This document shows, piece by piece, positions 25,978 through 35,644 of a stretch of 64,000 nt of DNA (position 1 is the stretch's first letter; every line of letters begins with the position of its first letter). The position numbers were made by a program, and so were the translations under genes. The notes under the pieces were generated by a model. The model did not search any database, was not told the DNA's origin, and was given only the letters and a program-made list of their open reading frames with translations. The DNA is from Clostridium sp. M62/1 (GTDB lineage: Bacteria; Bacillota; Clostridia; Lachnospirales; Lachnospiraceae), in NCBI RefSeq assembly GCF_020736365.1, contig NZ_CP085988.1, positions 2,424,001 through 2,488,000 of the forward strand. The letters are read 5' to 3'.

Positions 25978-26039
25978 CAGCATATATTATATGCTGTATA
26001 GTATATCAATATTATACGGCATATAATATTATATGTCAA
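25978..26039 (-). promoter_or_regulatory. PadR promoter with overlapping palindromic operators
   Basis: A consensus promoter, TTGACA (26034-26039), 17 bp, TATAAT (26011-26016), faces the PadR gene. A perfect 14-bp palindrome ATATAATATTATAT (26021-26034) fills the spacer and a perfect 19-bp palindrome centred on 25987 (CAGCATATA-T-TATATGCTG, 25978-25996) covers the start region. Autorepression is inferred. Confidence 0.75.
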
Positions 26040-26067
26040 TCAGATATAATCACTCAGAATAATCCTT

Positions 26068-26115
26068 CAAAACAGAACCGGCGCTGGGGCTCTAAGGCCA
26101 CAGCGCCGGTTCTAT
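26068..26115 (-). terminator. Terminator of the secreted protein gene
   Basis: GAACCGGCGCTG pairs with CAGCGCCGGTTC on the minus strand and is followed by TGTTTT. It lies between the 26187-26897 gene and the PadR promoter. Confidence 0.8.
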
Positions 26116-26186
26116 TCTGTCTGCGCAGTCTGCTTTCCTGTGTTTTCTTCTCTGCTCTCACCTGTATTTTGTCCCAAGCTCTGTCC

Positions 26187-26897
26187 CTAGTTCAGACTAA
26201 TCAGGCCGGCCTGCATTTCTGCCTCCTCGGCAGGACCCGACGGCTCGTCAAATCCCAGCTGCCCCTTCAAAAAGACGGTAATTTTAGAGGCCCTCTCTGT
26301 CTGGCCATCCTGGGACGGTTCAGACCAGACGAGGAAATTCGTCCCCTCCGTCAGGCTGCTTACATAGACCATATTCCTGGTCAGATACGGAACCATGGTG
26401 CAGTCAGCGGGAACCTGGTATGTGACGCCTGAAACTGTCTCTACCACTGCGCTCCCGTCCTCATTCATAGTCAGGTTCTTAACCTCCTCCAGCGATGGAA
26501 CCCGGTAGTCAGCCGGAATCTTTGTCAGGATCACATATGCGGAAAACTGGGGCGGATAGCTCAGAGCCATGGCAGGACTCACATACACATAGGCCATCTC
26601 TCCGTCCTGAATATCTTCCGCAGCCACCGGAAGCCCATCCACTGCATTCAGAATCAGAGTTTCATCAGAAAGGTTTAAAATTACATCCTGCTTCTCTGCA
26701 GCTCCTGCAGGCTGCCCGTTTAAAAGGAACTTCCCACTTCCCGCTTCTCCTGTTTTCTGCAGTGTTCCATAATATTTAATCGTCTTTGAAACCTGCTGTC
26801 TCTGCTCTGTCCCTGAATCCTCCGCCGCAAATGCGTTCACGGAACCGGCCGCTGCCAGAACCGCCGCACAAAACAGTGCAAAAATTTTTTTCTTCAT
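26187..26897 (-). CDS. Secreted protein of unknown function
   Basis: 236 aa with a clear Sec signal peptide (MKKKIFALFCAAVLAAAGSVNAFA, cut predicted after AFA). The mature part is a beta-rich soluble domain: YYGTLQK, VILNLSDETLILNAVDG, and a C-terminal VSSLTEGTNFLVWSEPS segment that loosely repeats the earlier ALSYPPQFSAYVIL part. Similar exported clostridial proteins are unnamed. It stands alone between its own promoter and a terminator. Confidence 0.8.
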   Translation of the reverse strand: MKKKIFALFCAAVLAAAGSVNAFAAEDSGTEQRQQVSKTIKYYGTLQKTGEAGSGKFLLNGQPAGAAEKQDVILNLSDETLILNAVDGLPVAAEDIQDGEMAYVYVSPAMALSYPPQFSAYVILTKIPADYRVPSLEEVKNLTMNEDGSAVVETVSGVTYQVPADCTMVPYLTRNMVYVSSLTEGTNFLVWSEPSQDGQTERASKITVFLKGQLGFDEPSGPAEEAEMQAGLISLN

Positions 26898-27033
26898 AGC
26901 ATTCCTCTCCTTTTACTGTTATTTCCTGCTCTCAGTTTTCACCTTTATCTCTATGGTTTATCCCCGGCTCTTTTCTATCTTTTTCCCTTCAAACAACCGG
27001 GTCTCCTCTGTTTTTTATCTCTCTCCGTTTCTT

Positions 27034-27062
27034 ATTATAAAATATACCATATTTTTTTTAAA
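27034..27062 (-). promoter_or_regulatory. Promoter of the secreted protein gene
   Basis: TTTAAA (27057-27062), 17-bp AT-rich spacer, TATAAT (27034-27039) on the minus strand; the leader to the ATG is about 130 nt with no obvious structure. Confidence 0.6.
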
Positions 27063-27130
27063 GCTGTTTTTCTTTTTGTTTACAGATTTCTGAATTCCTG
27101 CTTTTCAGCAGGCATTCCTGTCCCGCAGAG

Positions 27131-27169
27131 CTTTTTTACAGAAATCCAGACATATTTTCTGTAAAAAAG
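27131..27169. repeat. AT-rich perfect inverted repeat
   Basis: CTTTTTTACAGAAA (27131-27144) is matched by TTTCTGTAAAAAAG (27156-27169). It sits in the gene-free 290-bp stretch between rpsA and the secreted protein gene and resembles a bidirectional terminator without a GC stem, or an operator. Confidence 0.5.
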
Positions 27170-27284
27170 AATCCTGCTTCGCGGAATTCTCCGTCTGGGT
27201 CGGGCCGCAAAAGCGACAGTTTCGTTTCCGCCGCAGTGCGATCCCCGCGGAGCGTTTTTATGCAGCAAGGACCAAAGCTTCCTG

Positions 27285-27330
27285 GTACATAAAAAGGCTG
27301 TGCGAAACTCTCATTCCGCACAGCCTTCTG
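27285..27330 (-). terminator. Terminator of the cmk-ispH-rpsA unit
   Basis: AAGGCTGTGCG and CGCACAGCCTT form an 11-bp stem on the minus strand followed by TTTAT, 22-67 bp after the rpsA stop. Confidence 0.85.
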
Positions 27331-27351
27331 CTGCTTTTCTCTGTATTTGAT

Positions 27352-28479
27352 TTAGTTCTCCTCAGCTGCAACAGCCTCGATATCAACATCGGCAACGTCC
27401 TCATTTGCCGGAGCTGCGTTCTCAAGAGCCTTGATGCTTAAGCTGATCTTTCTGTCTGCCTCGTTAAAGTCAACAACCTTAGCCTTGATTACCTGTCCTA
27501 CGCTTAATACGTCGGATGGCTTCTCAACATGCTCTCTGGAGATCTGGGATACGTGAAGCAGAGCGTCTACTCCCGGCTCTAACTCAACAAACGCACCGAA
27601 ATCTGTCATACGGGCAACCTTTCCCTCTACAACGCTTCCTACTGCATACTTCTCAGCAGCGTTAGCCCACGGATTGGTCTCCGGGAACTTGAGGCTCAGG
27701 GCAATCTTCTCACCGTTGATGTCCTTGATCAGAGCCTTTACTGTCTCGCCTACCTTGAATACCTTCTTCGGGTTTTCAACGCGTCCCCAGGACATCTCGG
27801 AAATGTGAAGGAGTCCGTCTGCGCCGCCCAGATCGATGAATGCACCGAAATCTGTCACGTTCTTGACAACGCCCTCTACTGTCTGGCCAACTTCGATTCT
27901 CTCGAAGAGCTCTTTCTGCATCGCAGCCTTCTTCTCCATGAGAAGCTGTCTGCGGTCACCGATAATTCTGCTTCTTCTGCCGCTTGGATTGAACTCTGTA
28001 ATAACGAACTCAATCTCCTGTCCGGCATACTTGGATAAGTCTTTATCGTATGTGTCGGAAACCATGCTCGCTGGAATGAACACTCTGGTTCCCTCAACCT
28101 CAACAACAAGTCCCTTGTCAACGACCTGTGTTACCTTCTCCTTTAATACTTCCTTGTTCTCAAATGCCTCCTTTAAGCGCTTAACGCCCTTGTCAGCGGC
28201 CAGCTTCTTGTAGGATAATGCAGCCATTCCCTCGCCGTCGTTTACTTTGAGAACCTTCGCTTCCATCTCGTCGCCTACCTGAACCTTCTGTGTCAGTACA
28301 ACAGACGGATCATTGGAGTACTCGTTCTTCGGGATAATGCCTTCAGACTTGCTTCCAGCGATGCTGAGAATGATCTCATCATCATTAACGCTGATAACCT
28401 GACCGGTAACTGTCTCTCCTGCACGTAATCGTTTAATTGATGATTCTTCAAACATCTGTTCAAAACTTAATTCTGACAT
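27352..28479 (-). CDS. rpsA: S1 RNA-binding domain protein (30S ribosomal protein S1-like)
   Basis: 375 aa with four S1 domains: about residues 18-88 (GETVTGQVISVNDDEIILSI), 105-170, 190-260 (GQTVEGVVKNVTDFGAFIDLGGADGLLHISEMSWGRV) and 277-347 (GSVVEGKVARMTDFGAFVELEPGVDALLHVSQIS). Domains 3 and 4 have the canonical RNA-binding surface residues; the first two are diverged, as usual. An acidic tail ends the protein. In many clostridia this protein is fused to IspH; here the genes are separate but overlap by 20 bp. Confidence 0.93.
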   Translation of the reverse strand: MSELSFEQMFEESSIKRLRAGETVTGQVISVNDDEIILSIAGSKSEGIIPKNEYSNDPSVVLTQKVQVGDEMEAKVLKVNDGEGMAALSYKKLAADKGVKRLKEAFENKEVLKEKVTQVVDKGLVVEVEGTRVFIPASMVSDTYDKDLSKYAGQEIEFVITEFNPSGRRSRIIGDRRQLLMEKKAAMQKELFERIEVGQTVEGVVKNVTDFGAFIDLGGADGLLHISEMSWGRVENPKKVFKVGETVKALIKDINGEKIALSLKFPETNPWANAAEKYAVGSVVEGKVARMTDFGAFVELEPGVDALLHVSQISREHVEKPSDVLSVGQVIKAKVVDFNEADRKISLSIKALENAAPANEDVADVDIEAVAAEEN

Positions 28480-29515
28480 TAGTATGAACCTCCTCGATAA
28501 TATTATTTGGGGTTGAGGCCCCTGCTGTAATACCTACGCTGCGCACAGAACCTGCCTTTTCAGGTTTTAAATCACTCAGTGTCTGGATATAGTAAGTATT
28601 CTTACACTCCCGCCGGCAAATCTCAAACAGCTTCTGGGTATTGGAACTGTTCTTTCCGCCAATGACAATCATGGCGTCAACCTCTGAAGCTATCTGTTTT
28701 GCTTCCACCTGTCTTTCCTGTGTTGCATTGCAAATCGTATTTAAAACAAGTATATCATAACGCGTTTTAGAAATTTTTTCAACTATATCTTTAAATTTAT
28801 TGTAATTAAATGTCGTCTGAGCTACCACGCACAGCCGCTCTCCGTCCCTAAGAGGGAGTCTCTCCAGCTCCTCGGCTGTCTTTATGACTAGAGTATCGTC
28901 ATTTCCCCAGCCTTTTATTCCCTGAACCTCCGGATGGGACTCGTCGCCTACGATGATCACGCGCCGTCCCTCCTCTCCCTGCTCCTTCACAATCCTGTGA
29001 ATTTTCTTCACAAAGGGGCAGGTTGCATCCACAACGGTGATTCCATTATGTTCGAGAATCTCATAAATCTCCCTTCCGACGCCGTGGGAACGGATGATGA
29101 CGACTCCCTTACTGAGAGCGGAAAGCTCCTCCTTTGTGTCAATCACGCGGACGCCTTTTTCCTCCAGATCTCTCACAACCTCCTCGTTGTGGATAATTGG
29201 ACCATAGGTGTAGATCGGGCCGTTTCCCTTTTCTATCTGCTCGTAGACCTGCTCCACCGCCCGCTTCACGCCAAAGCAGAAGCCGGCCGTTTTCGCCACC
29301 CGAACCTCTATAGGGGAAGTCTGGCTTTCGCCTGCTGCCCCGCCTCCATTCAGGCTGTCTTTCATCTCTTCTTTCTCTTCCATCTCTCTTCTCGCATTTC
29401 CGGCATTCCTCCTCCCCGGAGGGCTTTCCCTTCCGAAATTCCGAAACGCCTGTATTTTAACGCTGGCCCGCCCAGGACAGTCTGCTGTCTCAATCTGTGC
29501 TTTTTCCGATGTCAT
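28460..29515 (-). CDS. ispH: 4-hydroxy-3-methylbut-2-enyl diphosphate reductase
   Basis: The final enzyme of the non-mevalonate isoprenoid pathway. The three [4Fe-4S] ligands are seen in AKTAGFCFGVKRAV, DATCPFVKKIH and NTICNAT, with the HGVGREIYE and SHPEVQGIKGW segments between. The homologous domain begins at about IEVRVAKTAG, which would give about 285 aa. The open frame is 351 codons, and ATGs at 29515, 29383 and 29365 are all possible; none has a clearly superior ribosome site, so the N-terminal 60 residues are unsure. Confidence 0.9.
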   Translation of the reverse strand: MTSEKAQIETADCPGRASVKIQAFRNFGRESPPGRRNAGNARREMEEKEEMKDSLNGGGAAGESQTSPIEVRVAKTAGFCFGVKRAVEQVYEQIEKGNGPIYTYGPIIHNEEVVRDLEEKGVRVIDTKEELSALSKGVVIIRSHGVGREIYEILEHNGITVVDATCPFVKKIHRIVKEQGEEGRRVIIVGDESHPEVQGIKGWGNDDTLVIKTAEELERLPLRDGERLCVVAQTTFNYNKFKDIVEKISKTRYDILVLNTICNATQERQVEAKQIASEVDAMIVIGGKNSSNTQKLFEICRRECKNTYYIQTLSDLKPEKAGSVRSVGITAGASTPNNIIEEVHTNVRIKF

Positions 29516-29581
29516 CAGCTCTCACTTCACTCCGGCAAAAGCAAGAGAGCACTCTTTTTTCGGCTCCTTGTCCTGCCTCTG

Positions 29582-30268
29582 TCAGCAGCCGCAGCAGCCC
29601 CTGGTGCCCGCATCCTCCGCAAGACTTAAAAGCTCGTCCAGAACCTCTTTAAGGGTCATGTTTGAAGAGTCTAAAAGCACCGCATCCTCTGCCTGTCTCA
29701 GAGGGGAAACCTCCCTCGTCATATCCCTGTTGTCGCGGTCAATAATATCCTTTTCGATGGCATCCAGGCTGCACTCCTCACCCTTCTCCACAAGCTCCCT
29801 GTAGCGTCTCTTTGCTCTCACGCGGCTGGAAGCCGTCAGATAAACCTTGAGATCCGCGTAGGGCAGCACACAGGTTCCTATGTCACGCCCGTCCATGACA
29901 ACATCCTTTCTGGCCGCCAGCTCCCGCTGAAGCTCCACCAGCTTTTCCCGCACAGTCTTATACCCAGAAATAGCAGAGGCCATATTCCCCACTTCCTCCG
30001 TGCGGATCAGCCCTGTGACATTTTCTCCGTTTAGCAGGATCTGCTGCACCCCGTCCCTGTATTCCAGTGAAACAGAAACCTGTCCGCAGGCCTCTGTGAC
30101 GGCTGCCTCATCCTGAGGGTCTATCCCTGCACGGAGCACAGAGAGCGCCATGGCTCTGTACATAGCTCCTGTATCTACGTAAATATATCCCATTTCCTTT
30201 GCAAGAGCCTTCGCCACTGTGCTTTTTCCAGCCCCTGCCGGACCGTCAATCGCTATATTGATCGGCAT
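29582..30268 (-). CDS. cmk: Cytidylate kinase
   Basis: 228 aa. Phosphorylates CMP and dCMP. P-loop IAIDGPAGAGKSTVAKALA, then YVDTGAMYRAMAL, MDGRDIGTCVLPYADLKVYLTAS and the lid RDNRDMTREVSPLRQAEDAVLLDSS are diagnostic. ATG 30266-30268 has AGGAGG 7 bp upstream. The C-terminus ends GCCGC. Gene order cmk-ispH-rpsA is common in clostridia. Confidence 0.96.
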   Translation of the reverse strand: MPINIAIDGPAGAGKSTVAKALAKEMGYIYVDTGAMYRAMALSVLRAGIDPQDEAAVTEACGQVSVSLEYRDGVQQILLNGENVTGLIRTEEVGNMASAISGYKTVREKLVELQRELAARKDVVMDGRDIGTCVLPYADLKVYLTASSRVRAKRRYRELVEKGEECSLDAIEKDIIDRDNRDMTREVSPLRQAEDAVLLDSSNMTLKEVLDELLSLAEDAGTRGCCGC

Positions 30269-30413
30269 TTTGATTCCTCCTGATTCCCGGTTTCCGACTG
30301 TTCCTGCACTGCCATCCTCCACCGGATATTTATAATACAGGCCTGTTTAAATCAGGCCTGCAGAGCGCTTCTGCTGTCTCTCTTCTCGGGACTGAAACGC
30401 TGTCCCGCTGTAC

Positions 30414-30442
30414 ATTATATCCGAATTGGGCCGTCTGTGCAA
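30414..30442 (-). promoter_or_regulatory. Promoter of cmk-ispH-rpsA
   Basis: TTGCAC (30437-30442), 17-bp spacer, TATAAT (30414-30419). Between it and cmk lies a small hairpin made of two CAGGCCTG palindromes (around 30340-30362). Confidence 0.8.
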
Positions 30443-30478
30443 TTGCTAATTCGCTTCCCGCTTCTATTTATCCCCGGA

Positions 30479-30889
30479 TCAGAGTTCCCGCAGTATTTCC
30501 CTTCTCTTATCCTCGTATTCTTCTTCTGTAATCATCCCGGCTTCATAAAGCTCTCTGGCTGCCTTCAGTCTCAGTTCTATACTGTCTTTCAGCTCTGATA
30601 CTGAGGTCTTACACTCAGCAGTCTGGCTGCAGTCCTCCGCTTGGCTGCTGCTCCCCTCTGAATTTTGCACTGTATCATCTATCACAATCTCATGAGATGC
30701 AACTCCCTTATCCGTAAATGCATTCATTCCGTTCATCACTGTAATGACACCTGCCATAGCCGTCCAGAATATACCAAACAGTCCTGCCGTCGGTATCACG
30801 ATAAAAATTCCGATCAGGCAAAACACGAGCCCGGCGAAAAAACCAGCCGCCGACTGGGCCTTCCCAGGTCTTACTTTTATCTTTTTCAT
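30479..30889 (-). CDS. Small membrane protein with C-terminal SHOCT domain
   Basis: 136 aa. Two membrane spans (about residues 14-34 and 38-55: AAGFFAGLVFCLIGIFIVIPTAG and FGIFWTAMAGVITVMNGM), a Ser/Gln-rich linker, and a C-terminal SHOCT motif LKAARELYEAGMITEEEYEDKRREIL. SHOCT domains are short oligomerisation modules. The ATG 30887-30889 has GGGAGG 5 bp upstream. Function unknown. Confidence 0.8.
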   Translation of the reverse strand: MKKIKVRPGKAQSAAGFFAGLVFCLIGIFIVIPTAGLFGIFWTAMAGVITVMNGMNAFTDKGVASHEIVIDDTVQNSEGSSSQAEDCSQTAECKTSVSELKDSIELRLKAARELYEAGMITEEEYEDKRREILREL

Positions 30890-30999
30890 GTATACCTCCC
30901 ATTCTTCTGTGCGCTTATTTCTGACGGTCACCGTCTCCTTACTGACTGTTCAATTACACCTGGCCAAAGGAGCTGGCTCTATCTATCTCCGGCAAATAT

Positions 31000-33084
31000 T
31001 TACCATATTTCAGGCATTTTCTCCTGATACATCCCGTCTCCCTCCTCAATATCATAGAGATCCCGGAACTCCTGCTGCGCTGAGAGCACCGCATTTACAC
31101 GTATCTTTGAAGGAGAATGTACGTCCACTGCCATCAGCATGGCTAAATATTCCTCCCGCTCCTTCGAGGCCCAGATGTTTGCATAAGCCTCATAGATCTT
31201 TTTCAGATCATAGCCCTCCGACTCTGCTATCTCCGTTATGCAGGAAACTCCTCCAAGGTCAGCTATGTTTTCCGTCACTGTCTGTTCGCCGCTTACGCTC
31301 TTTCCGTCCACCTCCATGCCGTCATAGTAGGAAATAACCTCGTCTGCCAGTGCCCGGAATTTCTCCTTATCCTCAGCTGTCCACCAGTCCCGCAGGTTTC
31401 CGTTTTCATCAAATTGCGCTCCGCTTGTGTCAAAGGCGTGCGTGATTTCATGACCGATCACGGTTCCAATTCCTCCCAGATTTTCCTCAGCGGAGGCATC
31501 TGGATCATAGAACGGTGCCTGCAGGATGCCAGCGAGTATATTTATGCTGTTATTCTGCGAGTCATAGTATGCATTCACAGTCTGGGGAGTATCAGGCCAC
31601 AAGGACCGATCCGCAGGTTCATCCTTCGTTTCAAAGCTGTAGTCTGATGCAGCCTTTGCAGCCCTCAGATAATTATCTATATAAAGACCTCCATCCTCGG
31701 GAGCTTCCAGGATTAATTCATATCTGTCCTGCGGCCAGCTGTCAGGATGTCCGACGCGCACGTCAAGCTCTGCAAGCTTGTTCTTTGCCTCTTTTTTTGT
31801 GGCATCACTCATCCAGTCAAGCGCATCGATGCGCCTGTTAAAGGTTTCGATGACCTGTTCAATTATCCTGCCCACATCCTCTGTGGTCTCCTCAGAATAG
31901 TAGTTCTCGCAGTATATCCTTCCGCACTCAAATCCCAGCAGTCCCTGAATATCTGTGATAAGCATCTCCTCAAACGGACGGCTCTCCTCCATGCCGGAGG
32001 CTGCCAGATCATACTCTGCAGCAGCATTCCAGCTGTCCATATCCATATAAGAGCAGAGATCCTTTTGGGCACAGAGTTTGACGTATTCCTTCAGCAGAGG
32101 AAGATTATCCTCTGTGAGAAGGGAGCCCATCAGCTTCGTCTTCTCAAGCTCCGACACAATTACCCTGTCATCTCCATTGACTCCGTATATCTCCTCTATC
32201 ATTTCCGCGGAAATATTGCCCGAGAAGAGGTTCTCAAGCTCCGACACCGTGCAGACATTATAAGTCTTTTCAGGATCATAGAGCTCTGACTGTGCGAGAG
32301 CCTTTTTGGCAAGAGTTTTCATAAGTTCGGCTGTGTTTTTTGAGACCTCTCCTGACTCCTCCTCGGAATATCCTTCGATCACACAGAGTTTTTCCAGCAG
32401 CTTTTCAAAGGCGGAAGCCATTTTTTGGTTGGATTCATCGTCGGAAAACCAGATTTCCTTATTAAGCCCGCAGTCTCCCGCATCGACGCTGAGGATCTTT
32501 GCAGATGAATCCTCAAAATCGGTACCGACGTAGAGCCCGAAAACTGAGTATAAACCATAGTCTCTGTTAAACTGCATGCACGCACGCATAAGTTCATCAA
32601 CGCTGCCTGCGGCATCCACCTCGTCAAAAAACGCAGAAACTGTTTTTCCAAATCCGCCCTCATTTCGTGCATCCTTATCCATTCCTGTCAGATACATAGC
32701 GCGTATATTGCTCTCATCACTGCCCTTTTCAAGGGCAGGCTCCTCAGAGGTCTTCCTTATAATCTCCGTCATGCGCTCATCCACACGGTCCTGCAGAATG
32801 CCAAACCAGTTCTTCGCACTCTCATCAGGCTCTATCTCCCAGCTGTCGATGAGTTCTCTGTTGATCGCCTCGTAATAATCATCTTTCTCCGAAGCCTGTA
32901 CTGCCTGAGCCTCTCCCTCTGACGCCCCATCAGAAGTCCCTGCCTCCGATCCGGCCTGAGCCGTCTGTATTTGCGCAGAGTCCTTATTATCTCCTGTCCC
33001 GCAGGCTGTGAGTGTCATTGAAAGTAATAACATCACTGTGAGCAATACCCTCTCTGTCTTTCTGCCGCTGAAATGTTTTCTCAT
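31000..33084 (-). CDS. M13-family (neprilysin/PepO-like) zinc metallopeptidase, lipoprotein
   Basis: 694 aa. A lipoprotein signal peptide ends in the lipobox LTAC (about residue 28), so it is anchored outside the membrane. After a Ser/Glu/Gln linker comes the M13 N-terminal domain with DDYYEAINRELIDSWEI, and the C-terminal peptidase domain with the zinc site HEITHAFD (His545, Glu546, His549), the third ligand in ENIADLGG, NAYYDSQNNSINILAGIL, and the MAVDVHSPSKIRVNAVLSA substrate-pocket segment. The family's usual C-terminal CxxW is replaced by EIW. ATG 33084 is preferred because it gives a normal lipoprotein signal. It probably cleaves short peptides. Confidence 0.93.
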   Translation of the reverse strand: MRKHFSGRKTERVLLTVMLLLSMTLTACGTGDNKDSAQIQTAQAGSEAGTSDGASEGEAQAVQASEKDDYYEAINRELIDSWEIEPDESAKNWFGILQDRVDERMTEIIRKTSEEPALEKGSDESNIRAMYLTGMDKDARNEGGFGKTVSAFFDEVDAAGSVDELMRACMQFNRDYGLYSVFGLYVGTDFEDSSAKILSVDAGDCGLNKEIWFSDDESNQKMASAFEKLLEKLCVIEGYSEEESGEVSKNTAELMKTLAKKALAQSELYDPEKTYNVCTVSELENLFSGNISAEMIEEIYGVNGDDRVIVSELEKTKLMGSLLTEDNLPLLKEYVKLCAQKDLCSYMDMDSWNAAAEYDLAASGMEESRPFEEMLITDIQGLLGFECGRIYCENYYSEETTEDVGRIIEQVIETFNRRIDALDWMSDATKKEAKNKLAELDVRVGHPDSWPQDRYELILEAPEDGGLYIDNYLRAAKAASDYSFETKDEPADRSLWPDTPQTVNAYYDSQNNSINILAGILQAPFYDPDASAEENLGGIGTVIGHEITHAFDTSGAQFDENGNLRDWWTAEDKEKFRALADEVISYYDGMEVDGKSVSGEQTVTENIADLGGVSCITEIAESEGYDLKKIYEAYANIWASKEREEYLAMLMAVDVHSPSKIRVNAVLSAQQEFRDLYDIEEGDGMYQEKMPEIW

Positions 33085-33316
33085 AAAATCCCTTCGCCTC
33101 CTGTAACACGATTTTCGCTTCATATTAAAATATGTGCATGGCTCATCCTGGATTTCTGCAGGCGTTCGGGACCTGTGATTCTTAAAACAGGACTTTCAGT
33201 ATCCCTCAAATTTTTCATCGCCTGTTGTATTTCCAGGTTTTTGCTGCCTCCATCTGATATACTGATAATTGAGACAGCTGATTTCTCCTTTTTCTTTTAT
33301 TATAATCATTCCGTCC

Positions 33317-33898
33317 TCAGACTACAACTGAGAACTTCAAAAACAGAGGAGCCATCTGCGAATATCCTGCCGAACCCTGCAGCGGATTTATCTCTGCTTC
33401 CTTTTTTCTGGTCACCCAGCGGTACAGAAAATACGGAAGAATCCAGCCGGCAAATCCAGGCACGGCCAACAGAATTGTCAGCCAGAGGACAGGCGGTTCT
33501 GCAGTCACGGCAAATACAGAGCCTGCCATAAATACCGTTCCCACTATCCCCACAAGCAGAGAAATCATAAGCGCCGCCGCTGTTTTGGAGCGGTTCAATT
33601 CTTCGATCTCCTTAATGCAGCTGTCAAAATTTCGCTGCAGCCTGGTAAGCTCAACTTTATTAGAAATACTTCGTTTCCGGCGAAAATACAGGGTTTTTCT
33701 GTCCCCATTTTCTGCCCTGGTTCCTTTTAAAGGGGCTGATGGGCTGTCCCCTGGCGCTGTCCTCCTATTTGGATCCGGCTCCCACCCGAAACACGGATAA
33801 CTGTCCATATATAAAGAAATATATTTTTTCGAGACTGTAATCTCCCGATACTCAAACCCCATATATCCTGAGTCATTCTTCTTTGCTTCTCCAGTCAT
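33317..33898 (-). CDS. Membrane protein downstream of a two-component system, unknown
   Basis: 193 aa. The N-terminal half is polar ([26 protein letters not shown]); a helical segment ([20 protein letters not shown]) leads into two membrane spans (about residues 108-130 and 138-158), and the C-terminus is short. Similar clostridial proteins combine such a coiled segment with two spans and are unnamed. Its ATG overlaps the stop of the kinase gene (ATGA), so it belongs to the two-component operon. Confidence 0.7.
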   Translation of the reverse strand: MTGEAKKNDSGYMGFEYREITVSKKYISLYMDSYPCFGWEPDPNRRTAPGDSPSAPLKGTRAENGDRKTLYFRRKRSISNKVELTRLQRNFDSCIKEIEELNRSKTAAALMISLLVGIVGTVFMAGSVFAVTAEPPVLWLTILLAVPGFAGWILPYFLYRWVTRKKEAEINPLQGSAGYSQMAPLFLKFSVVV

Positions 33899-34976
33899 GA
33901 ATGCACTTTATCCTCCCTAATCTCTTTCACAGGAATCTGTACAGTAAATGAAGTTCCTTTCCCTTCTTCACTCTCAACCTCAATGGCGGCTCCCATCATT
34001 TGAAGGACCCGCAGCGCCAGGGCAAGGCCAAGGCCATTCCCTTCTGTGGCATGGGAGGTATCTCCCTGATAAAATTTTTCAAAGATGTGCTTTTTCGTTT
34101 CTTTTGAGATTCCGCAGCCTGTGTCCGATACCTTTACCGTAACACCGTCTAAATCCGATGTCTGTCTTAGCAGGACGCTGCCGCCCGGCTCCGTAAATTT
34201 AAACGCGTTGGAGAGCAGATTGTTCCAGACTAATTCCATGAGGCTTTCGTCCGCATAAATCACCGCCCTGTCCTCCAGGTCCGCTTCAAAATCAATTTCT
34301 TTTTCTTCCCATATGGTCTCGAATCCCAAAGCACAGTCACATAACTGGCGGCACAGATCATAGGCCTCGTACTTCGGCGTAATCTGCTGGCTCTCCAATT
34401 TATTTAACCGCAGAATATTGGTGATCAGGCGGACAGACGGTAGGTACTGCTCAAAATGGCAGCGGTATAATTTTCCTGCTCCTCCTTTGTCAAATTGGGC
34501 TTTCCCAGAAGCTGGGCGTAGTTCTGAATCGCTGCAATGAGTGTTTTTATCTCATGGGACACATTGGCAATAAAATCAGTCCGCATGGTTTCAATGCTTC
34601 CCAGCTCTGCCACCATTTTATTAAAATCCAGAAACATCAGATCCAGATAGTCATGCCTGTTGGTGGTATGGAGAGGCGGAATATAGACAGAAAAGTCCCC
34701 GTGGGCGAATTTGTCAGCAGCCTTCGCCAGCTCCTTCATAGGCTGATCATACGTTTTTATGATTTTATTCCGTGTAAATACAGTCAGCCCTACAGCCACG
34801 AGAGTCCAGTAAACCACGGGAATCATGATTTGAATAAGCGTATTCCATTGACACTCATTGACCAGAGTTACCAGTCCGATATGGATTCCTGACATCAGCA
34901 GCAGGGTGCCCAGATAAGCGGCAAACAGTGACGGCGGAAACCGATTTTCCAACCGTTTCTTTTCTCGTCTTGTCAT
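33895..34976 (-). pseudogene. Sensor histidine kinase, frameshifted
   Basis: Two frames together make one kinase. The 5' part (34425-34976, 183 codons) has two membrane spans, a HAMP-like segment and the H-box [11 protein letters not shown]; it stops in YRLSA-stop. One base away, the next frame continues [13 protein letters not shown] and gives the ATPase domain with the N-box [31 protein letters not shown] and GNGLGLAL. A single missing base near 34427-34436 explains this (TCCGCC where TCnCGCC is expected). The H-box also reads [10 protein letters not shown] where HELKTPL is usual, a further sign of decay. Partner of the adjacent response regulator (ATGA overlap). Confidence 0.85.
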
Positions 34977-35644
34977 TTTAACACCGCCTTGTATCCCAGA
35001 CCTCTGACCGTCTTGATCTCAAAATCATGGCAGGCTGAGAATTTATCGCGCAGTTTCGTAATATAGACATCCACCGCCCTCAGCCCTGTATCGCTCTCCA
35101 CTCCCCAGAATTCATCCATAAGCTGAGAGCGGGAAAATGTATGGTTCGGATAGGACAGCAGTTTATGCAGAATATTGAACTCCCGTGTTGTCACCGGAAT
35201 CTCATCTCCACCGACGATAATAGTCCGGGCATCGGCATCTAAAGCTGTATCACAAATCACAATTTTCCTGCTCTCCTCGATATTGGCAAGGCGGAGCAAT
35301 GCGCGGACACGCATCAGAAGCTCGCTGAAATCAATGGGTTTAACCATATAGTCGTCAATTCCCAGGTCAAAGCCCTTCTTTTTTGACGGCAAATCATCTC
35401 TTGCTGATATAAACAGGATCGGGATCGTCTTATTCAGCCCGCGCACCGTTTCTGCAAACTCAAATCCATCTGTCCCGGGCATCATAATATCAGAAATAAT
35501 CAGATTATACATCTTGCTGTACATTGCCTCATAAGCTGCCTCAGCGCTGAGACAGCCCTTTGCTTCGTATCCGCTGTCATTTAAGCAGGTACATACACTC
35601 TGGGTTAATTTTATATCATCATCCACTACAAGAATTTGAATCAC
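34973..35644 (-). CDS. OmpR-family response regulator
   Basis: 223 aa. Receiver domain with ILVVDDDIKLTQ (acidic pocket), the phospho-acceptor Asp in IISDIMMPGTDGFEF, and Lys in DDYMVKPIDFSELL. C-terminal winged helix with PVTTREFNILHKLLSYPNHTFSRSQLMDEFWG and VDVYITKLRDKF. GTG at 35642-35644 was chosen: AGGAGG lies 9 bp upstream and the receiver domain starts there. Its cognate kinase is frameshifted, so it may be an orphan now. Confidence 0.93.
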   Translation of the reverse strand: MIQILVVDDDIKLTQSVCTCLNDSGYEAKGCLSAEAAYEAMYSKMYNLIISDIMMPGTDGFEFAETVRGLNKTIPILFISARDDLPSKKKGFDLGIDDYMVKPIDFSELLMRVRALLRLANIEESRKIVICDTALDADARTIIVGGDEIPVTTREFNILHKLLSYPNHTFSRSQLMDEFWGVESDTGLRAVDVYITKLRDKFSACHDFEIKTVRGLGYKAVLK

